Shown here: positions 1 to 8,770 of the stretch, piece after piece
Numbering within the stretch: position 1 is the stretch's first letter
Layout: each line of letters begins with the position of its first letter
DNA from: Candidatus Azobacteroides sp.
GTDB lineage: Bacteria; Bacteroidota; Bacteroidia; Bacteroidales; WRGA01
Direction: 5' to 3'
Assembly: GCA_021201815.1 (NCBI GenBank)
Contig: JAJQEC010000148.1
Coordinates: 1-38,913, forward strand
DNA: 38,913 nt
Translations under genes and position numbers: made by a program
The notes under the pieces: model-generated
Seen by the model: the letters and a program-made list of their open reading frames with translations, nothing else
What the model was told of the DNA's origin: nothing
The model's database searches: none

Positions 1-160
1 GGCTTTTTACATATTTTAGACAAAGAATGATTCTCATGCAAACGTACGAGGGGAATACCTTTCCCTCCGGGAATTCGAAGAATCGACATAGTCAAAGGGG
101 AGGGGGTTAGTTATAACCATCCTCTTTTATACTTCTCCAAAAAGGGGAGGGGTCTGATAG

Positions 161-217
161 TAACCAAATAAAAGAAAAATGACCGATCTGATCGGTCATT
201 TTTCTTTTATTTGGTTA
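161..217. terminator. 57-bp perfect palindrome, bidirectional terminator
   Basis: The arms 161-188 and 190-217 are perfect 28-nt reverse complements around a single central base at 189. The core is GACCGATC/GATCGGTC, flanked by an A-rich run on the left and a T-rich run on the right, so it can terminate transcription from either side. It lies 40 bp beyond the stop of the minus-strand membrane protein at 258. A gene entering from the left of the window would also end here. The preceding 1-160 holds no gene that I can support. Confidence 0.8.
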
Positions 218-257
218 TCCATGAAATAAGTATTCTTTATCCTATAATAGATAAAGA

Positions 258-1274
258 TTATATTTCGTATCCTTCTTTGATTTTGTCTGCACCATAATGG
301 CCGGCAAAGCCTGCTAGTGCAGCTCCTACCAACAGTGCAAGGAAAGACCAGATCGCAGCCCATGCGGCAGAATTAGCCACTTCTTCCGATTTTACAAGCG
401 CTTCCTGCTTTGCTTCTTCCCACTGTTGTTTGGCATCATTAATTTTTTGTTGAAGATCCTCAAGACTACTGCGTCCCTCGTCAATAAGAGACATATATTG
501 ATCTACGGTACTTTCAGCCTGTTCACGGGATACTTTTTCGCTGTTCATAATTGCTGTTACAGCTTTTTCCCGGTCAATATTCGAACCGTAATTATCAAGT
601 CTGTTCTGTAACCTGTTGCTGAATCCGTCAATCACATTATCTGCATTTTTCGGATTCAGGGCAAGCTGTTTTAAGCTCCTGTTGAAATCTGCTTTAACTC
701 CTGAAATCTGGTTTTGAATATACCCCGGCTGGAATTCTTTTACTCCGGTTTTTCTCAGATCCTGACGAACGTCCTGTTTGATGCCTTTTCCATCTCCGTC
801 AATATCTATATTTTCAAAAAATGAAGCAATATCCGATGAATTATCTGCAACGGCAGAACCAACTCCTGAAAGAATGCTTCCGGTAACAGAAGAAACCGAA
901 CCCAGCAGATTAGCTGTCATTTTCACGGCAGAAGATGCCACCATAGCACCCAGGATTACCGCTATAATTAATGAACTTGCCCAGGTGAGGAATCCATGAA
1001 TGATTCCATCGCGGCCTGCCAGTTTCCCGGCAACGAATCCACCGGCTGCAAGACTGATAAGCAGAGAAAGAACTGTCCATATTCCTACTGAAGTTCCTAC
1101 CCCTCCGAAGGGCTTATCATCCATCGGATCATACATAAATAGTCCGATACTGGTGCCGATAAGTGATAGTAAAAACGATACTGCCAGTACAGTTACTACA
1201 CCACCGATTATGCTTCCCCATGAAACTTTGGAGAATCCTTTTTTAACTATGTCTATTCTTCTTTCTATTTCCAT
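258..1274 (-). CDS. PhnA-like multi-pass membrane protein
   Basis: This is a 338-aa membrane protein of unproven function. Three hydrophobic segments are visible near the N-terminus (about residues 18-45, 64-88 and 92-116), then a long polar, partly coiled-coil middle rich in Glu, Lys and Gln (about 150-300), and one more membrane helix near the C-terminus (about 306-327). The opening VSWGSIIGG followed by small-residue-rich helices resembles proteins often annotated 'PhnA-like'; that name implies no phosphonate role. It lies 51 bp downstream of the Cys-rich gene on the same strand and ends at the 161-217 terminator, so the two may be co-transcribed. A stress or envelope role is only a guess. 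Confidence 0.75.
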   Translation of the reverse strand: MEIERRIDIVKKGFSKVSWGSIIGGVVTVLAVSFLLSLIGTSIGLFMYDPMDDKPFGGVGTSVGIWTVLSLLISLAAGGFVAGKLAGRDGIIHGFLTWASSLIIAVILGAMVASSAVKMTANLLGSVSSVTGSILSGVGSAVADNSSDIASFFENIDIDGDGKGIKQDVRQDLRKTGVKEFQPGYIQNQISGVKADFNRSLKQLALNPKNADNVIDGFSNRLQNRLDNYGSNIDREKAVTAIMNSEKVSREQAESTVDQYMSLIDEGRSSLEDLQQKINDAKQQWEEAKQEALVKSEEVANSAAWAAIWSFLALLVGAALAGFAGHYGADKIKEGYEI

Positions 1275-1325
1275 AATTTATTTATTGTTTTTGGTTAGTT
1301 ATATTGTTATATAGGATTGACAATT

Positions 1326-1688
1326 TTAATTACTTCCGCATCCGCAGTCTTCCGGATAATAAGAAGTTATAAAATCATCGCAGACAGTGGCACAGTCTTT
1401 ACAGGCCTGGTAACATTGCTGACAATGATCCATAGGAAACTTTTTACATTCCAGTTTGCACGTAATGCAGGCATTCCTGCAAAGCATAAGGGTTTCTCGA
1501 ATCAACCGAGAGTTTTTGTAAAGCATGGGAAGTGTCATGGTACAAATGTTTACACAATCTTTATCTAGGCGGATACAATCTGCCATCGACTTTACATCCT
1601 CTTCTTCCAGACAGGCATCATGGCAATTGTTACATGCTATGATACACATGGATATTTTTTGTATTAGTTCATTTAATTTCTGTTCCAT
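1326..1688 (-). CDS. Cys-rich four-helix-bundle copper-binding (DUF326/Csp-like) protein
   Basis: This 120-aa protein has 18 cysteines, most spaced as CxxxC or CxxC pairs (for example C15, C19, C22, C26; C70, C74, C77, C81; C89, C92, C96, C99, C103) on predicted amphipathic helices. That is the pattern of the four-helix-bundle copper storage family (DUF326, related to Csp1/Csp3), in which Cys residues line the bundle core and bind many Cu(I) ions. No signal peptide is visible, so a cytosolic Csp3-type location is likely. The tail ends CGCGSN, a possible extra metal site. It is the first gene of a probable two-gene unit with the membrane protein at 258-1274. Copper binding is inferred from the family, not shown here. 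Confidence 0.85.
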   Translation of the reverse strand: MEQKLNELIQKISMCIIACNNCHDACLEEEDVKSMADCIRLDKDCVNICTMTLPMLYKNSRLIRETLMLCRNACITCKLECKKFPMDHCQQCYQACKDCATVCDDFITSYYPEDCGCGSN

Positions 1689-1782
1689 AGATAAAATGTT
1701 TTATTCTGGAAAGTTATAACATAAAATAAAGGTTTAATGTTCAGTGTGGTAATGACTTCTTCCGCTTTATTTTTATGAAAAA

Positions 1783-1812
1783 GGCACAAAGAAAAAATAA
1801 TTTCTCTGTGCC
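1783..1812 (-). terminator. Rho-independent terminator
   Basis: The sequence GGCACA(A)AGAAA pairs with TTTCT(C)TGTGCC across a short A-rich loop. On the minus strand the stem is followed by a U-run (plus-strand A-run at about 1778-1782). It lies about 110 nt beyond the stop of the reductase gene at 1922, so that transcript would have a moderate 3' tail. Confidence 0.6.
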
Positions 1813-1921
1813 CTCTATCCTGAAAAGAAGAAGAATCAACCGGCTGTATCTTTTCTCCGTGAAAAGTACCTTTCCTGATTTTTTACCTAGATCAGCATCA
1901 TGTGGTATTATTTACAATAGA

Positions 1922-2572
1922 TTAATACCCGATTGTAAAACGCTCCTGATGGTGTTCCGGATTTTCCAGTTCATCAATCATCGCTTTTGCGTAATCCTGA
2001 ACGGAAATGCTGCTTTCTCCTTTATCATTTACAATCAGGTCATCCTTACCGAGCCGGTAATTTCCGGTACGCTCTCCCGGTTTTATATTTCCGGCCGGAG
2101 AGAAGAATACCCAGTCAATCTCTTTTTCATTCATTAGGGTATTCAGGTAAAATTCTCCCAGAGATTTTACACCGCCCATAATCTCTTCGGGAAGTGATCC
2201 GGTATCCACTACCCTTGTTCCGGGAGCAACAAATAAAGTTCCTGCTCCTCCTACAATCAACAATCGGTTTACGCCGGCTTTCTTTGTTCCTTTCAGAATT
2301 GCAGGATATACTTTCAATGTTTCCTGGTAGATATCCGGATTTTTCCAGCCAGGGTTATAAGCACTGATCACTGCATCTTTTCCTTTTGCTAATTCAGCTA
2401 CTTTCTCACTGGAAGATACATCTGCTTTTATTACTTCCAGGTTCGGATGCGAGATGTGGATCTTTTCCGGATTACGTACCACAGCAGTGACTTCAATACC
2501 TCTGTTCAATGCCTCATTCAGGATAGCCGATCCTACGAATCCGCTGGCTCCTATTAATAGAATCTTTTTCAT
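1922..2572 (-). CDS. NAD(P)-binding NmrA/SDR-like oxidoreductase
   Basis: The 216-aa protein begins MKKILLIGASGFVG, the glycine-rich Rossmann loop of extended or atypical short-chain dehydrogenases, followed by VVRNPEK for the cofactor 2'-phosphate region and KADVSS/AVISAYNPG downstream. The length and the lack of a clear YxxxK catalytic pair fit the NmrA-like/YwnB-type NAD(P)H-binding proteins, which act as reductases or redox sensors. The substrate is unknown. The gene follows the AraC regulator on the same strand with a 107-bp gap that contains a possible promoter of its own (TACTTTTG at 2610-2617), so control by that regulator is possible. Confidence 0.85.
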   Translation of the reverse strand: MKKILLIGASGFVGSAILNEALNRGIEVTAVVRNPEKIHISHPNLEVIKADVSSSEKVAELAKGKDAVISAYNPGWKNPDIYQETLKVYPAILKGTKKAGVNRLLIVGGAGTLFVAPGTRVVDTGSLPEEIMGGVKSLGEFYLNTLMNEKEIDWVFFSPAGNIKPGERTGNYRLGKDDLIVNDKGESSISVQDYAKAMIDELENPEHHQERFTIGY

Positions 2573-2609
2573 TGTTATACTTTTAAAATGGTTTATATGT
2601 TTTACAACA

Positions 2610-2617
2610 CAAAAGTA
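2610..2617 (-). promoter_or_regulatory. Candidate -7 element of the reductase gene
   Basis: On the minus strand this reads TACTTTTG, matching the Bacteroidota -7 consensus TAnnTTTG, 38 nt before the start codon at 2572. I see no TTTG at the expected -33 spacing, so this is a partial match. Confidence 0.35.
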
Positions 2618-2679
2618 CGGTCAATGGTTAAAAGGATAGCGATAAAAGTCCGTCCGAAAATGGTAAATCACCGCCGGAA

Positions 2680-3519
2680 TCAGGTTTTAATTGTACTACG
2701 AAAAAGGGTAGGAGTTAGGCCGGTATGTTTATGGAAGTATTTGGTAAAGTTTGTCGGTTCATCAAAACCCAGTTCAAATCCGATTTCCTTTGCCGATAAA
2801 CGGCTGTAAGCCAATAGTCTTTTTGCTTCCAGAATAATGCGGGAATCAATGTATACCTTCGGAGTTTTTCCTGTCAGGGATTTGATTTCTTTCGATAGGT
2901 TCTTTTCATTTATTCCCAGTAATTGCACATAGTACTCTGTACTACGGTTTTCCCGGAAATGCTGTTCTACAGCATTGAAAAACCTTCTTCCCAGGTTATT
3001 CAACGGGTAATAGCTGCGGGAAACCTTTCTTTCGGTTTCAAACAGAATGACTCTCAGGTAACTTTGTGCAATATTTGTCTGAAAATTATCCGGAGTTTCG
3101 TTTAACTTATTTTCCAGCAAAGAAATTAAATTACCGGTTAATTCTTTGTCGGTTGAAACTGCTTTATTAAGGTTAATCGGGTTGAATATTTCGGAAGTAT
3201 ATAGGAAATTAGAATCAGATTCCGTAATTGTAAAAAAAGAAGTCGTGAATAAAATAATTTTTCCTGCATAATCCGATGTCGTATCAAACTGACATACCTG
3301 CCCTGCCGAAATGATCAGAATTTCATTTGCTTTTACCGGTATTTCCCGAAAATCTATCCGGAATATGGCTTCTCCTTCTGTCAACCATATAATCTGGTAG
3401 AAGGTTGCCTTATGAGGTTGTCCGAGAAGTTTCGGTAATTCTTGCACAAACCTTATATCCTTAATCTCTATCTCAATGGGTAGTGTTTTGAAAGTAAAAG
3501 TTTTAATGAGGTCTTCCAT
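2680..3519 (-). CDS. AraC-family transcriptional regulator
   Basis: This is a 279-aa protein with an N-terminal cupin-like sensing region (about 1-160) and a C-terminal double helix-turn-helix (about 185-279). The C-terminal part shows the family pattern: YVQLLGINEKNLSKEIKSLT in the first helix pair and SAKEIGFELGFDEPTNFTKY followed by GLTPTLFR in the second. It would act as a cytosolic DNA-binding activator or repressor. It starts only 2 bp after the VOC-like gene's stop, so the two form an operon, and it lies upstream of the reductase gene. The inducer is unknown. Confidence 0.9.
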   Translation of the reverse strand: MEDLIKTFTFKTLPIEIEIKDIRFVQELPKLLGQPHKATFYQIIWLTEGEAIFRIDFREIPVKANEILIISAGQVCQFDTTSDYAGKIILFTTSFFTITESDSNFLYTSEIFNPINLNKAVSTDKELTGNLISLLENKLNETPDNFQTNIAQSYLRVILFETERKVSRSYYPLNNLGRRFFNAVEQHFRENRSTEYYVQLLGINEKNLSKEIKSLTGKTPKVYIDSRIILEAKRLLAYSRLSAKEIGFELGFDEPTNFTKYFHKHTGLTPTLFRSTIKT

Positions 3520-3521
3520 CT

Positions 3522-3941
3522 TTATAAAGATAAGTTACCGGTATTCAGATCCGGCTGGGTTTTCACTTTCCCCCATAATTCATGGGGAAGGAGAGATGTT
3601 TCAATCAATTCTACCGGAATGCCATGGTCGTTTATAACTGCTACTTTATAACCGGGAATCGGTTCATAAGGCTCCAGTAATATTTCATATTCCTCTATGG
3701 CAGATAGTAAGTTATCTACCTGCAGGGCTACATGGGGTATTGTTTTGAGCAGCGGATGTAGCGGACTGTCTTCTTCAAACCGGTGATATTGAATCCGGAA
3801 ATCACCCTCCACGTCGGAGGTGTACATCTTGAATTTTTCACTGTACTTTTCATTGGGATGCACTTCCCGGGTGGGAATGCCCATGTGGTGGTAGCGGTAA
3901 GTACGGTTGAATTTATCTGTTTGGTTGTGCATAACGGACAA
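3522..3941 (-). CDS. Glyoxalase/VOC-like small protein
   Basis: This 139-aa protein has HHMGIPTREV near the N-terminus and IPHVALQVDNLLSAI in the middle. These two 'HxGI/HVALxV' strands resemble those of the vicinal-oxygen-chelate (glyoxalase/dioxygenase) fold. GYKVAVINDHGIPVELIE toward the C-terminus carries a Glu in the usual metal-ligand strand position. The substrate cannot be told. An alternative start exists at Met4. It is the first gene of a tight pair with the AraC regulator (2-bp gap), which suggests that the regulator responds to something in this pathway. Confidence 0.7.
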   Translation of the reverse strand: MSVMHNQTDKFNRTYRYHHMGIPTREVHPNEKYSEKFKMYTSDVEGDFRIQYHRFEEDSPLHPLLKTIPHVALQVDNLLSAIEEYEILLEPYEPIPGYKVAVINDHGIPVELIETSLLPHELWGKVKTQPDLNTGNLSL

Positions 3942-4085
3942 TCTGTTTAAATAAAAGTAAGGTAAAGATAAGATATAAAAAATCAGAAACCAAAGAGGGG
4001 GGTACAGGCTGTAATAGAATGATATTTATATTCTGAGTAAATGATATTTATTTAAATAGATGAGGCAGGAAAACTTTCCACAATT

Positions 4086-4114
4086 AAAAAAGGTCCTGTT
4101 GAAGGACCTTTTTT
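4086..4114 (-). terminator. Rho-independent terminator of the protease operon
   Basis: AAAAAAGGTCCT pairs perfectly with AGGACCTTTTTT around the loop GTTGA. It lies 13 bp beyond the protease stop codon and has a U-run on the minus strand. It is symmetric and could also work on the plus strand. Confidence 0.85.
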
Positions 4115-4126
4115 AATAAATGATTT

Positions 4127-6979
4127 TTAAAAATCTTTTTTGATAACTTTCCGGATTATATTACCATTTCTTTTCTTTATCTTAACAAAGTAAACTCCGA
4201 TCGGATACTCATTCGTATTAATATGAGTCGTATATCCAATAGCGGAATCTTCCATGAAAAACCTTTGCCCTATTGTATTGAATACTTCTATGGAAAGAAC
4301 CTCTTCCGGATTTTCCAACTCTATATTCAATACATTAATTACCGGATTCGGATAAATAAATATACCGTTATTATGCTCAGTTTCACGGAATCCTGTTGTA
4401 TCTTCTTCTCGTTGAGTGCTTTTGTTAACAGGCGTGCATCCGCAATCATTGATCAAAGGACAATCTAGCGCTTTCGCTGAGAAATTGGCTCCGGATTTGA
4501 TATGTACACCTGGTTTTAAGGTAATGCTTTTATAAGCTTTAAGATTTTTGGTTTCTCCGCTGGAAATAGTAATGCTACTTGTAGGAGCAACCTCTAGTAC
4601 TCCCCAGGTTACAGTTTCAGTATCTTTAGGTAAATTGGTTGCAGTAGTTATCTTCTTTTCACTGTCACAATCCACAACAAAAAACTCTTTTGCAACAGCG
4701 GCGTCTGAGTCAGAGATGCCATTTAATGGTGGTTCCAGTCTAGAACTCGTTACATTCAATATGCCAGGACGGACAGAAAGCCTGACCCGAATCTGTTTCC
4801 CGGCGTGTTCTTTGTTTACCTTAATACAATAAGAATTTTTTCTTGGAACATAATATTTTGTATATTTTGAATTTACTAGAGAAGATTCAAATGTACAGTT
4901 ATATTCAGTGATTTTAGTAGTGTTCGGAATGGTAACAAATCTATTATTACTATCTCTGTAATCATAATACCAGGAAAGAAATTTAACGCCATCATATTTC
5001 GGATAATAGTTTGAAGAAAACGGATGTTTTCTTGTGTAACAATTATTGTAATAGGGATAGTACCCGTTGGGAATATATACATCATCTATAAAATTCAAAT
5101 TACTTCCTGCTGCAACGATATAATGCTCTATTCCACAACTTTCCTGTCCGAAATTTACACTTACGCATGGATCTGCTACCACATAGAAATAGAAAGTAAT
5201 TTGCGACTGATTGTACTTTTCATCAAATGCCCATACCTTTACTTTATATGTTCCTGACTCTGTAAATTTTAACGCCTCTGTTTCTGATTCTTTATTTGTG
5301 GAGGTTTTTTCCCAATAAAAGCAATTTGCTCTATCATCTCCATTGTAATCATTGAAATCATGAGCTTTTTTATTTATCCACCATTGCCAGGTAATTTTTC
5401 CATGACCATTACTGGCTGTTACTTTGAGTGTGAAATTTTCCCCTTTTATCACGTTATTTCCTCCTATACTTCCTCCTCCTACTACCTGTCCGGATAAGTT
5501 CATATCAGAAATATCGAATGTAGGAGTATAAGAATTGACTGAGTTAATTAAATTGTTATTATTAGATAGATAGGCTTTGAAATTCCCATCTTCCCATGCT
5601 GATGAAAATTGGCCATAGTAATCCGGAGATTTAGGTCCTTCAGTTTTTCCATTTACTACTCTGTCAGTACAGTAAGACTTACCTCCATGTAAAAAGCCAA
5701 TCACACGTTGATTCCAGTCAAATAGGGGAGAACCGGAGGAGCCGGGAGCGGTTACTCCATCATCCCAAATTACTTTCCAGTAATTTTTAGGACCGGTTTC
5801 ATCCAGATAAGAGCTTATAACCGGAGCTTTATTACTGACAGACATTTTTTTTATATCTCCCTTTGGATGATGGATGCCATATACTTCCTTGGAGCTTGTT
5901 CCCTGAGATTGAGTATTATTCCATCCTGCAAAAGAAATATCGTAATATTTGATGTCATTTACTGTATTTTTTAATTTTAGTAATAAATAGTCGGATTTTT
6001 TGGAATTATGATCATTAGCTATTACTGTAGCCCCTACAGCAGAGGCATTTGTGGTGTAATCTACGGGTGTTGTACTGCCACAGGTCCCACCCTCATGACG
6101 AAACAGGAAAACCCAGTCTGCAGGATCAGAAATAATTTCATCTTTTTCCTGATAACAATGATTTGCAGAAAGAAAATAAGGCTGGTCTGTTCCCTTATAA
6201 TTTCCTGATATATTAATTAAAGCACCGGAACAATGTCCCCAATATTTTTGTTTTTCAGTATCCCTTAGCAATATCAGAGCGACTGATCTCTTTGCCGCAT
6301 CCCATTCGGACCCTCCTATACAAATTACATTTTTCATACAGGATTCGGCTCCTCCGTCCGAACTATGCGGTCCTGCCCGGAAAGCGTTTTCATTGAATAT
6401 ATACACTACTTTCTCTAATTCAATTTCTGGGATTTCTGTTATTCCATTCGGTTCAAAATATTCTATATAAATGCTACTCTCAAGGATATATTGCGTAACA
6501 AAACGCTGATCTTCCCTGTGGTTGTCACTTGTAAAAGCACCCAACGTCATACTTTTATCCTCATTATATATAAATAGACTGCTTCCTTCAGGTAATATAA
6601 ATTTATTAAATAATAACTGATAGCCGTATGCTCCTTCGGATACCAGGTTCAGGAGCCATATCGTACCCCCCTGAACTTTACTTGGAGTTGCCTCTTCAAA
6701 AAATGAGACGAAAACATCTACTTCTTTTTCGTAGTATTTGTCCTGCCTGCAACTGGCACAGTCGTCTTCTTCCAGATTAAGTTCTTTTTTTATCACATCC
6801 ATGTCCAGATCCGGAATGGTTACACTGGAGATGCTTTTTGTTGCCCGTAACATTGTTTTTCCTTCTTCTGAAAATGAAAAAGGAGTTCCTCCTTTGTTTA
6901 TCTGAGCAAAAGAAGGTGTTAGAAATGTAAATGCCAGTATTGTGGATAATAGTTTTTTTCTGATTATCTTTGTTTTCAT
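4127..6979 (-). CDS. Secreted lysyl-endopeptidase-like serine protease with T9SS tail
   Basis: This is a trypsin-fold (S1) protease of 950 aa from the chosen start. That start (MKTKIIRKKLL) opens a clear signal peptide ending near SFAQ; 13 in-frame codons upstream are ignored. A propeptide-like region follows. The protease domain then shows the triad: SANHC (His ~274), SDYLLLKL (Asp ~330) and PGSSGSPLF (Ser ~415), the last followed by GFLHGG. PYFLSANHC and PGSSGSPLFD are close to the Achromobacter lysyl endopeptidase pattern, but specificity is not proven. The middle (~470-780) looks like Ig/PKD-type modules. A segment with ITLKPGVHIKSGANFSA precedes the T9SS type-A sorting domain (~875-950: FIYPNP, IEVFNTIGQ, GVYFVKI). 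It is the last gene of a four-gene operon with three fibre-like proteins. Confidence 0.92.
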   Translation of the reverse strand: MKTKIIRKKLLSTILAFTFLTPSFAQINKGGTPFSFSEEGKTMLRATKSISSVTIPDLDMDVIKKELNLEEDDCASCRQDKYYEKEVDVFVSFFEEATPSKVQGGTIWLLNLVSEGAYGYQLLFNKFILPEGSSLFIYNEDKSMTLGAFTSDNHREDQRFVTQYILESSIYIEYFEPNGITEIPEIELEKVVYIFNENAFRAGPHSSDGGAESCMKNVICIGGSEWDAAKRSVALILLRDTEKQKYWGHCSGALINISGNYKGTDQPYFLSANHCYQEKDEIISDPADWVFLFRHEGGTCGSTTPVDYTTNASAVGATVIANDHNSKKSDYLLLKLKNTVNDIKYYDISFAGWNNTQSQGTSSKEVYGIHHPKGDIKKMSVSNKAPVISSYLDETGPKNYWKVIWDDGVTAPGSSGSPLFDWNQRVIGFLHGGKSYCTDRVVNGKTEGPKSPDYYGQFSSAWEDGNFKAYLSNNNNLINSVNSYTPTFDISDMNLSGQVVGGGSIGGNNVIKGENFTLKVTASNGHGKITWQWWINKKAHDFNDYNGDDRANCFYWEKTSTNKESETEALKFTESGTYKVKVWAFDEKYNQSQITFYFYVVADPCVSVNFGQESCGIEHYIVAAGSNLNFIDDVYIPNGYYPYYNNCYTRKHPFSSNYYPKYDGVKFLSWYYDYRDSNNRFVTIPNTTKITEYNCTFESSLVNSKYTKYYVPRKNSYCIKVNKEHAGKQIRVRLSVRPGILNVTSSRLEPPLNGISDSDAAVAKEFFVVDCDSEKKITTATNLPKDTETVTWGVLEVAPTSSITISSGETKNLKAYKSITLKPGVHIKSGANFSAKALDCPLINDCGCTPVNKSTQREEDTTGFRETEHNNGIFIYPNPVINVLNIELENPEEVLSIEVFNTIGQRFFMEDSAIGYTTHINTNEYPIGVYFVKIKKRNGNIIRKVIKKDF

Positions 6980-7027
6980 ATTTTTGTTTATTATTTGAAA
7001 GTAAAAACGTTCTACCACAAAGATCTT

Positions 7028-7768
7028 TTATTTCTTTGTTTCGGTATAGGTTTCTATGTGAGATATTTTCTGATTCAGGATATGGATATTTTCTTCCTGA
7101 CTTGTTATTGCCTGTTGCTGTTGTTTCATTATCTCCGCTTGGTTTTCGATTGTTTCCTGTTGTTGGATAGCATATAAAGTAAGTTCTTCTACTTTTTGAA
7201 GTAGCTTTGCTGTCATATCACTTACATTAATCCCGTTTTCCAACACTTCGCTTTCTGATGGAATACCCGGTAAGTGCCTGTTTTCTTCGATATGCGATTT
7301 TACTTCTTTCAGGGATGGTAGTGTGTAAGAAGGATCAAATACGAAATCAGACCAGACATTTGCTTTTACCTGAATTTCATGACTGATTATTTTACTTTCG
7401 ACTCTTACTATATTATAAACCGTAATCTCCCCTGCCTGATTCATTGCTAATACATTTTTTAATGTAGAAGAGCTATTTCCAACACGAAAAAACAATTGAC
7501 TGTAATAATCAATAAAGTTACGATTTACACCATCTACCTGATAAGATCTCATCGATAAGCGATATCCTCCATCTATGCTTGAAGAAGGATTTGCACTTCC
7601 CAAAACAAATGCAGAATTCGGTTTAATTTTAATATGATTATTAAAATACTGAATTGCATTAAACGTGTTTGTACCGGTAAAGATATTATTTCCGGACAAT
7701 GTAGGATACTGAGAATAAATACTACAGGAGAAAAAAGACAGAATGACTGTTAGGTAAATTGTTCTCAT
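7028..7768 (-). CDS. Secreted fibre-like protein, paralog 3
   Basis: The protein has 246 aa with a signal peptide (about 1-20, ending IYSQ) and a short conserved PTLSGNNIFTG start. The variable middle, about residues 30-135, is predicted beta-rich. The C-terminal module is shared with the two upstream paralogs: VWSDFVFDPSYTLPSL, ENRHLPGIPSESEV, then KLLQKVEELTLYAIQQQ running into a Gln-rich coiled coil. That module is common at the C-terminus of Bacteroidota surface proteins annotated as tail-fibre or cell-wall-anchor-like, and probably drives trimerisation or self-assembly. No T9SS tail or enzyme motif is seen. It lies 19 bp from paralog 2 and 48 bp before the protease. Confidence 0.8.
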   Translation of the reverse strand: MRTIYLTVILSFFSCSIYSQYPTLSGNNIFTGTNTFNAIQYFNNHIKIKPNSAFVLGSANPSSSIDGGYRLSMRSYQVDGVNRNFIDYYSQLFFRVGNSSSTLKNVLAMNQAGEITVYNIVRVESKIISHEIQVKANVWSDFVFDPSYTLPSLKEVKSHIEENRHLPGIPSESEVLENGINVSDMTAKLLQKVEELTLYAIQQQETIENQAEIMKQQQQAITSQEENIHILNQKISHIETYTETKK

Positions 7769-7787
7769 AAAAAATTGTGATTATATA

Positions 7788-8732
7788 TTATTTTGTCTCC
7801 TTGTTATCTTTCATATCTTTTAATTCCTTTATTTCCTCATATAACAAGTGTATGTTTTGTGCCTGTTGCAGCATAAATTCCTGTTGTTTTTCTATCGTCT
7901 CCTGTTGTTGAATAGCATATAAAGTAAGTTCTTCTACTTTCTGAAGTAGTTTTACTGTCATATCGCTTAAATTGATTCCGTTTTCAAGTACTTCGCTTTC
8001 GGTAGGGATGCCCGGTAAGTGCCTGTTTTCTCCAATGTGTAATTTTACGTCTTTCAAAGGAGGTAATTTATAAGAGGGATCAAATACAAAATCTGCCCAA
8101 ACATTTGTTTTTACCTGAATCTCATTGGCTGTAATAGTACCATTGACAGTTAACTTCCTTTTATTATCAGGAGAACTGCTAAAACCTATAGATACGTTTC
8201 CTCCGGCATCAAAAGCAATAAGAGATTCCGTTTTTCCGGCAGGCCTGAAATATAATTTCCCCCCATAGTCAATATAGGAGTCTCCATTGGTGGTTCCGCT
8301 AACGAAAGATATTTTTATCCTTCTGGCAGCCTCTCCCTCATGTCCTAAATACAAGGATTTGTTTGCCGCTATGTGTTGGTTTTCTTTGAAAAAGTTTGTT
8401 TTTCTTGTTGCTAATTCAAACCATTCATTATTTCCATTGGGGTTTGTAGAATTTACTACAACTTTTCGGAAAAATAACCTGTCATCATGTGTGTAGGCTG
8501 ATGAGATCTGAAACAGGTTAGAGGCATTTCTCAAATTAATGAGGTGCTTAAGGGGCCATGCAGTAACTTCATTCGGATAATTTACCTGGGCTTTATCAGT
8601 ATGATACATGCCAGTAGGAATAACTGTGTTGAAGTTTGTGATAGAGGTAGTGCTACCTGTTCCTATTTGCTGCGCATGGCTACCTGACAAAGAAGCTACG
8701 AAAATCATTAAAGAGAAAATTGTTTTTTTCAT
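7788..8732 (-). CDS. Secreted fibre-like protein, paralog 2
   Basis: This 314-aa protein has a signal peptide ending near SHAQ. The N-terminal ~95 residues (VIPTGMYHTDKAQVNYPNE, LINLRNASNLFQISSAY, NEWFEL) resemble the knob domains of phage and pyocin tail fibres. YIDYGGKLYFRPAG follows and is shared with paralog 1, then VNGTITANEIQVKTNVWADF and the common C-terminal module with its coiled coil. It is the longest of the three, and its extra N-terminal domain sets it apart. Surface display and binding to something outside the cell are inferred. It is the second gene of the operon, 38 bp after paralog 1 and 19 bp before paralog 3. Confidence 0.8.
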   Translation of the reverse strand: MKKTIFSLMIFVASLSGSHAQQIGTGSTTSITNFNTVIPTGMYHTDKAQVNYPNEVTAWPLKHLINLRNASNLFQISSAYTHDDRLFFRKVVVNSTNPNGNNEWFELATRKTNFFKENQHIAANKSLYLGHEGEAARRIKISFVSGTTNGDSYIDYGGKLYFRPAGKTESLIAFDAGGNVSIGFSSSPDNKRKLTVNGTITANEIQVKTNVWADFVFDPSYKLPPLKDVKLHIGENRHLPGIPTESEVLENGINLSDMTVKLLQKVEELTLYAIQQQETIEKQQEFMLQQAQNIHLLYEEIKELKDMKDNKETK

Positions 8733-8770
8733 AAGGTTGAAAATTGGTGATTAATAATGGATATTACTTA

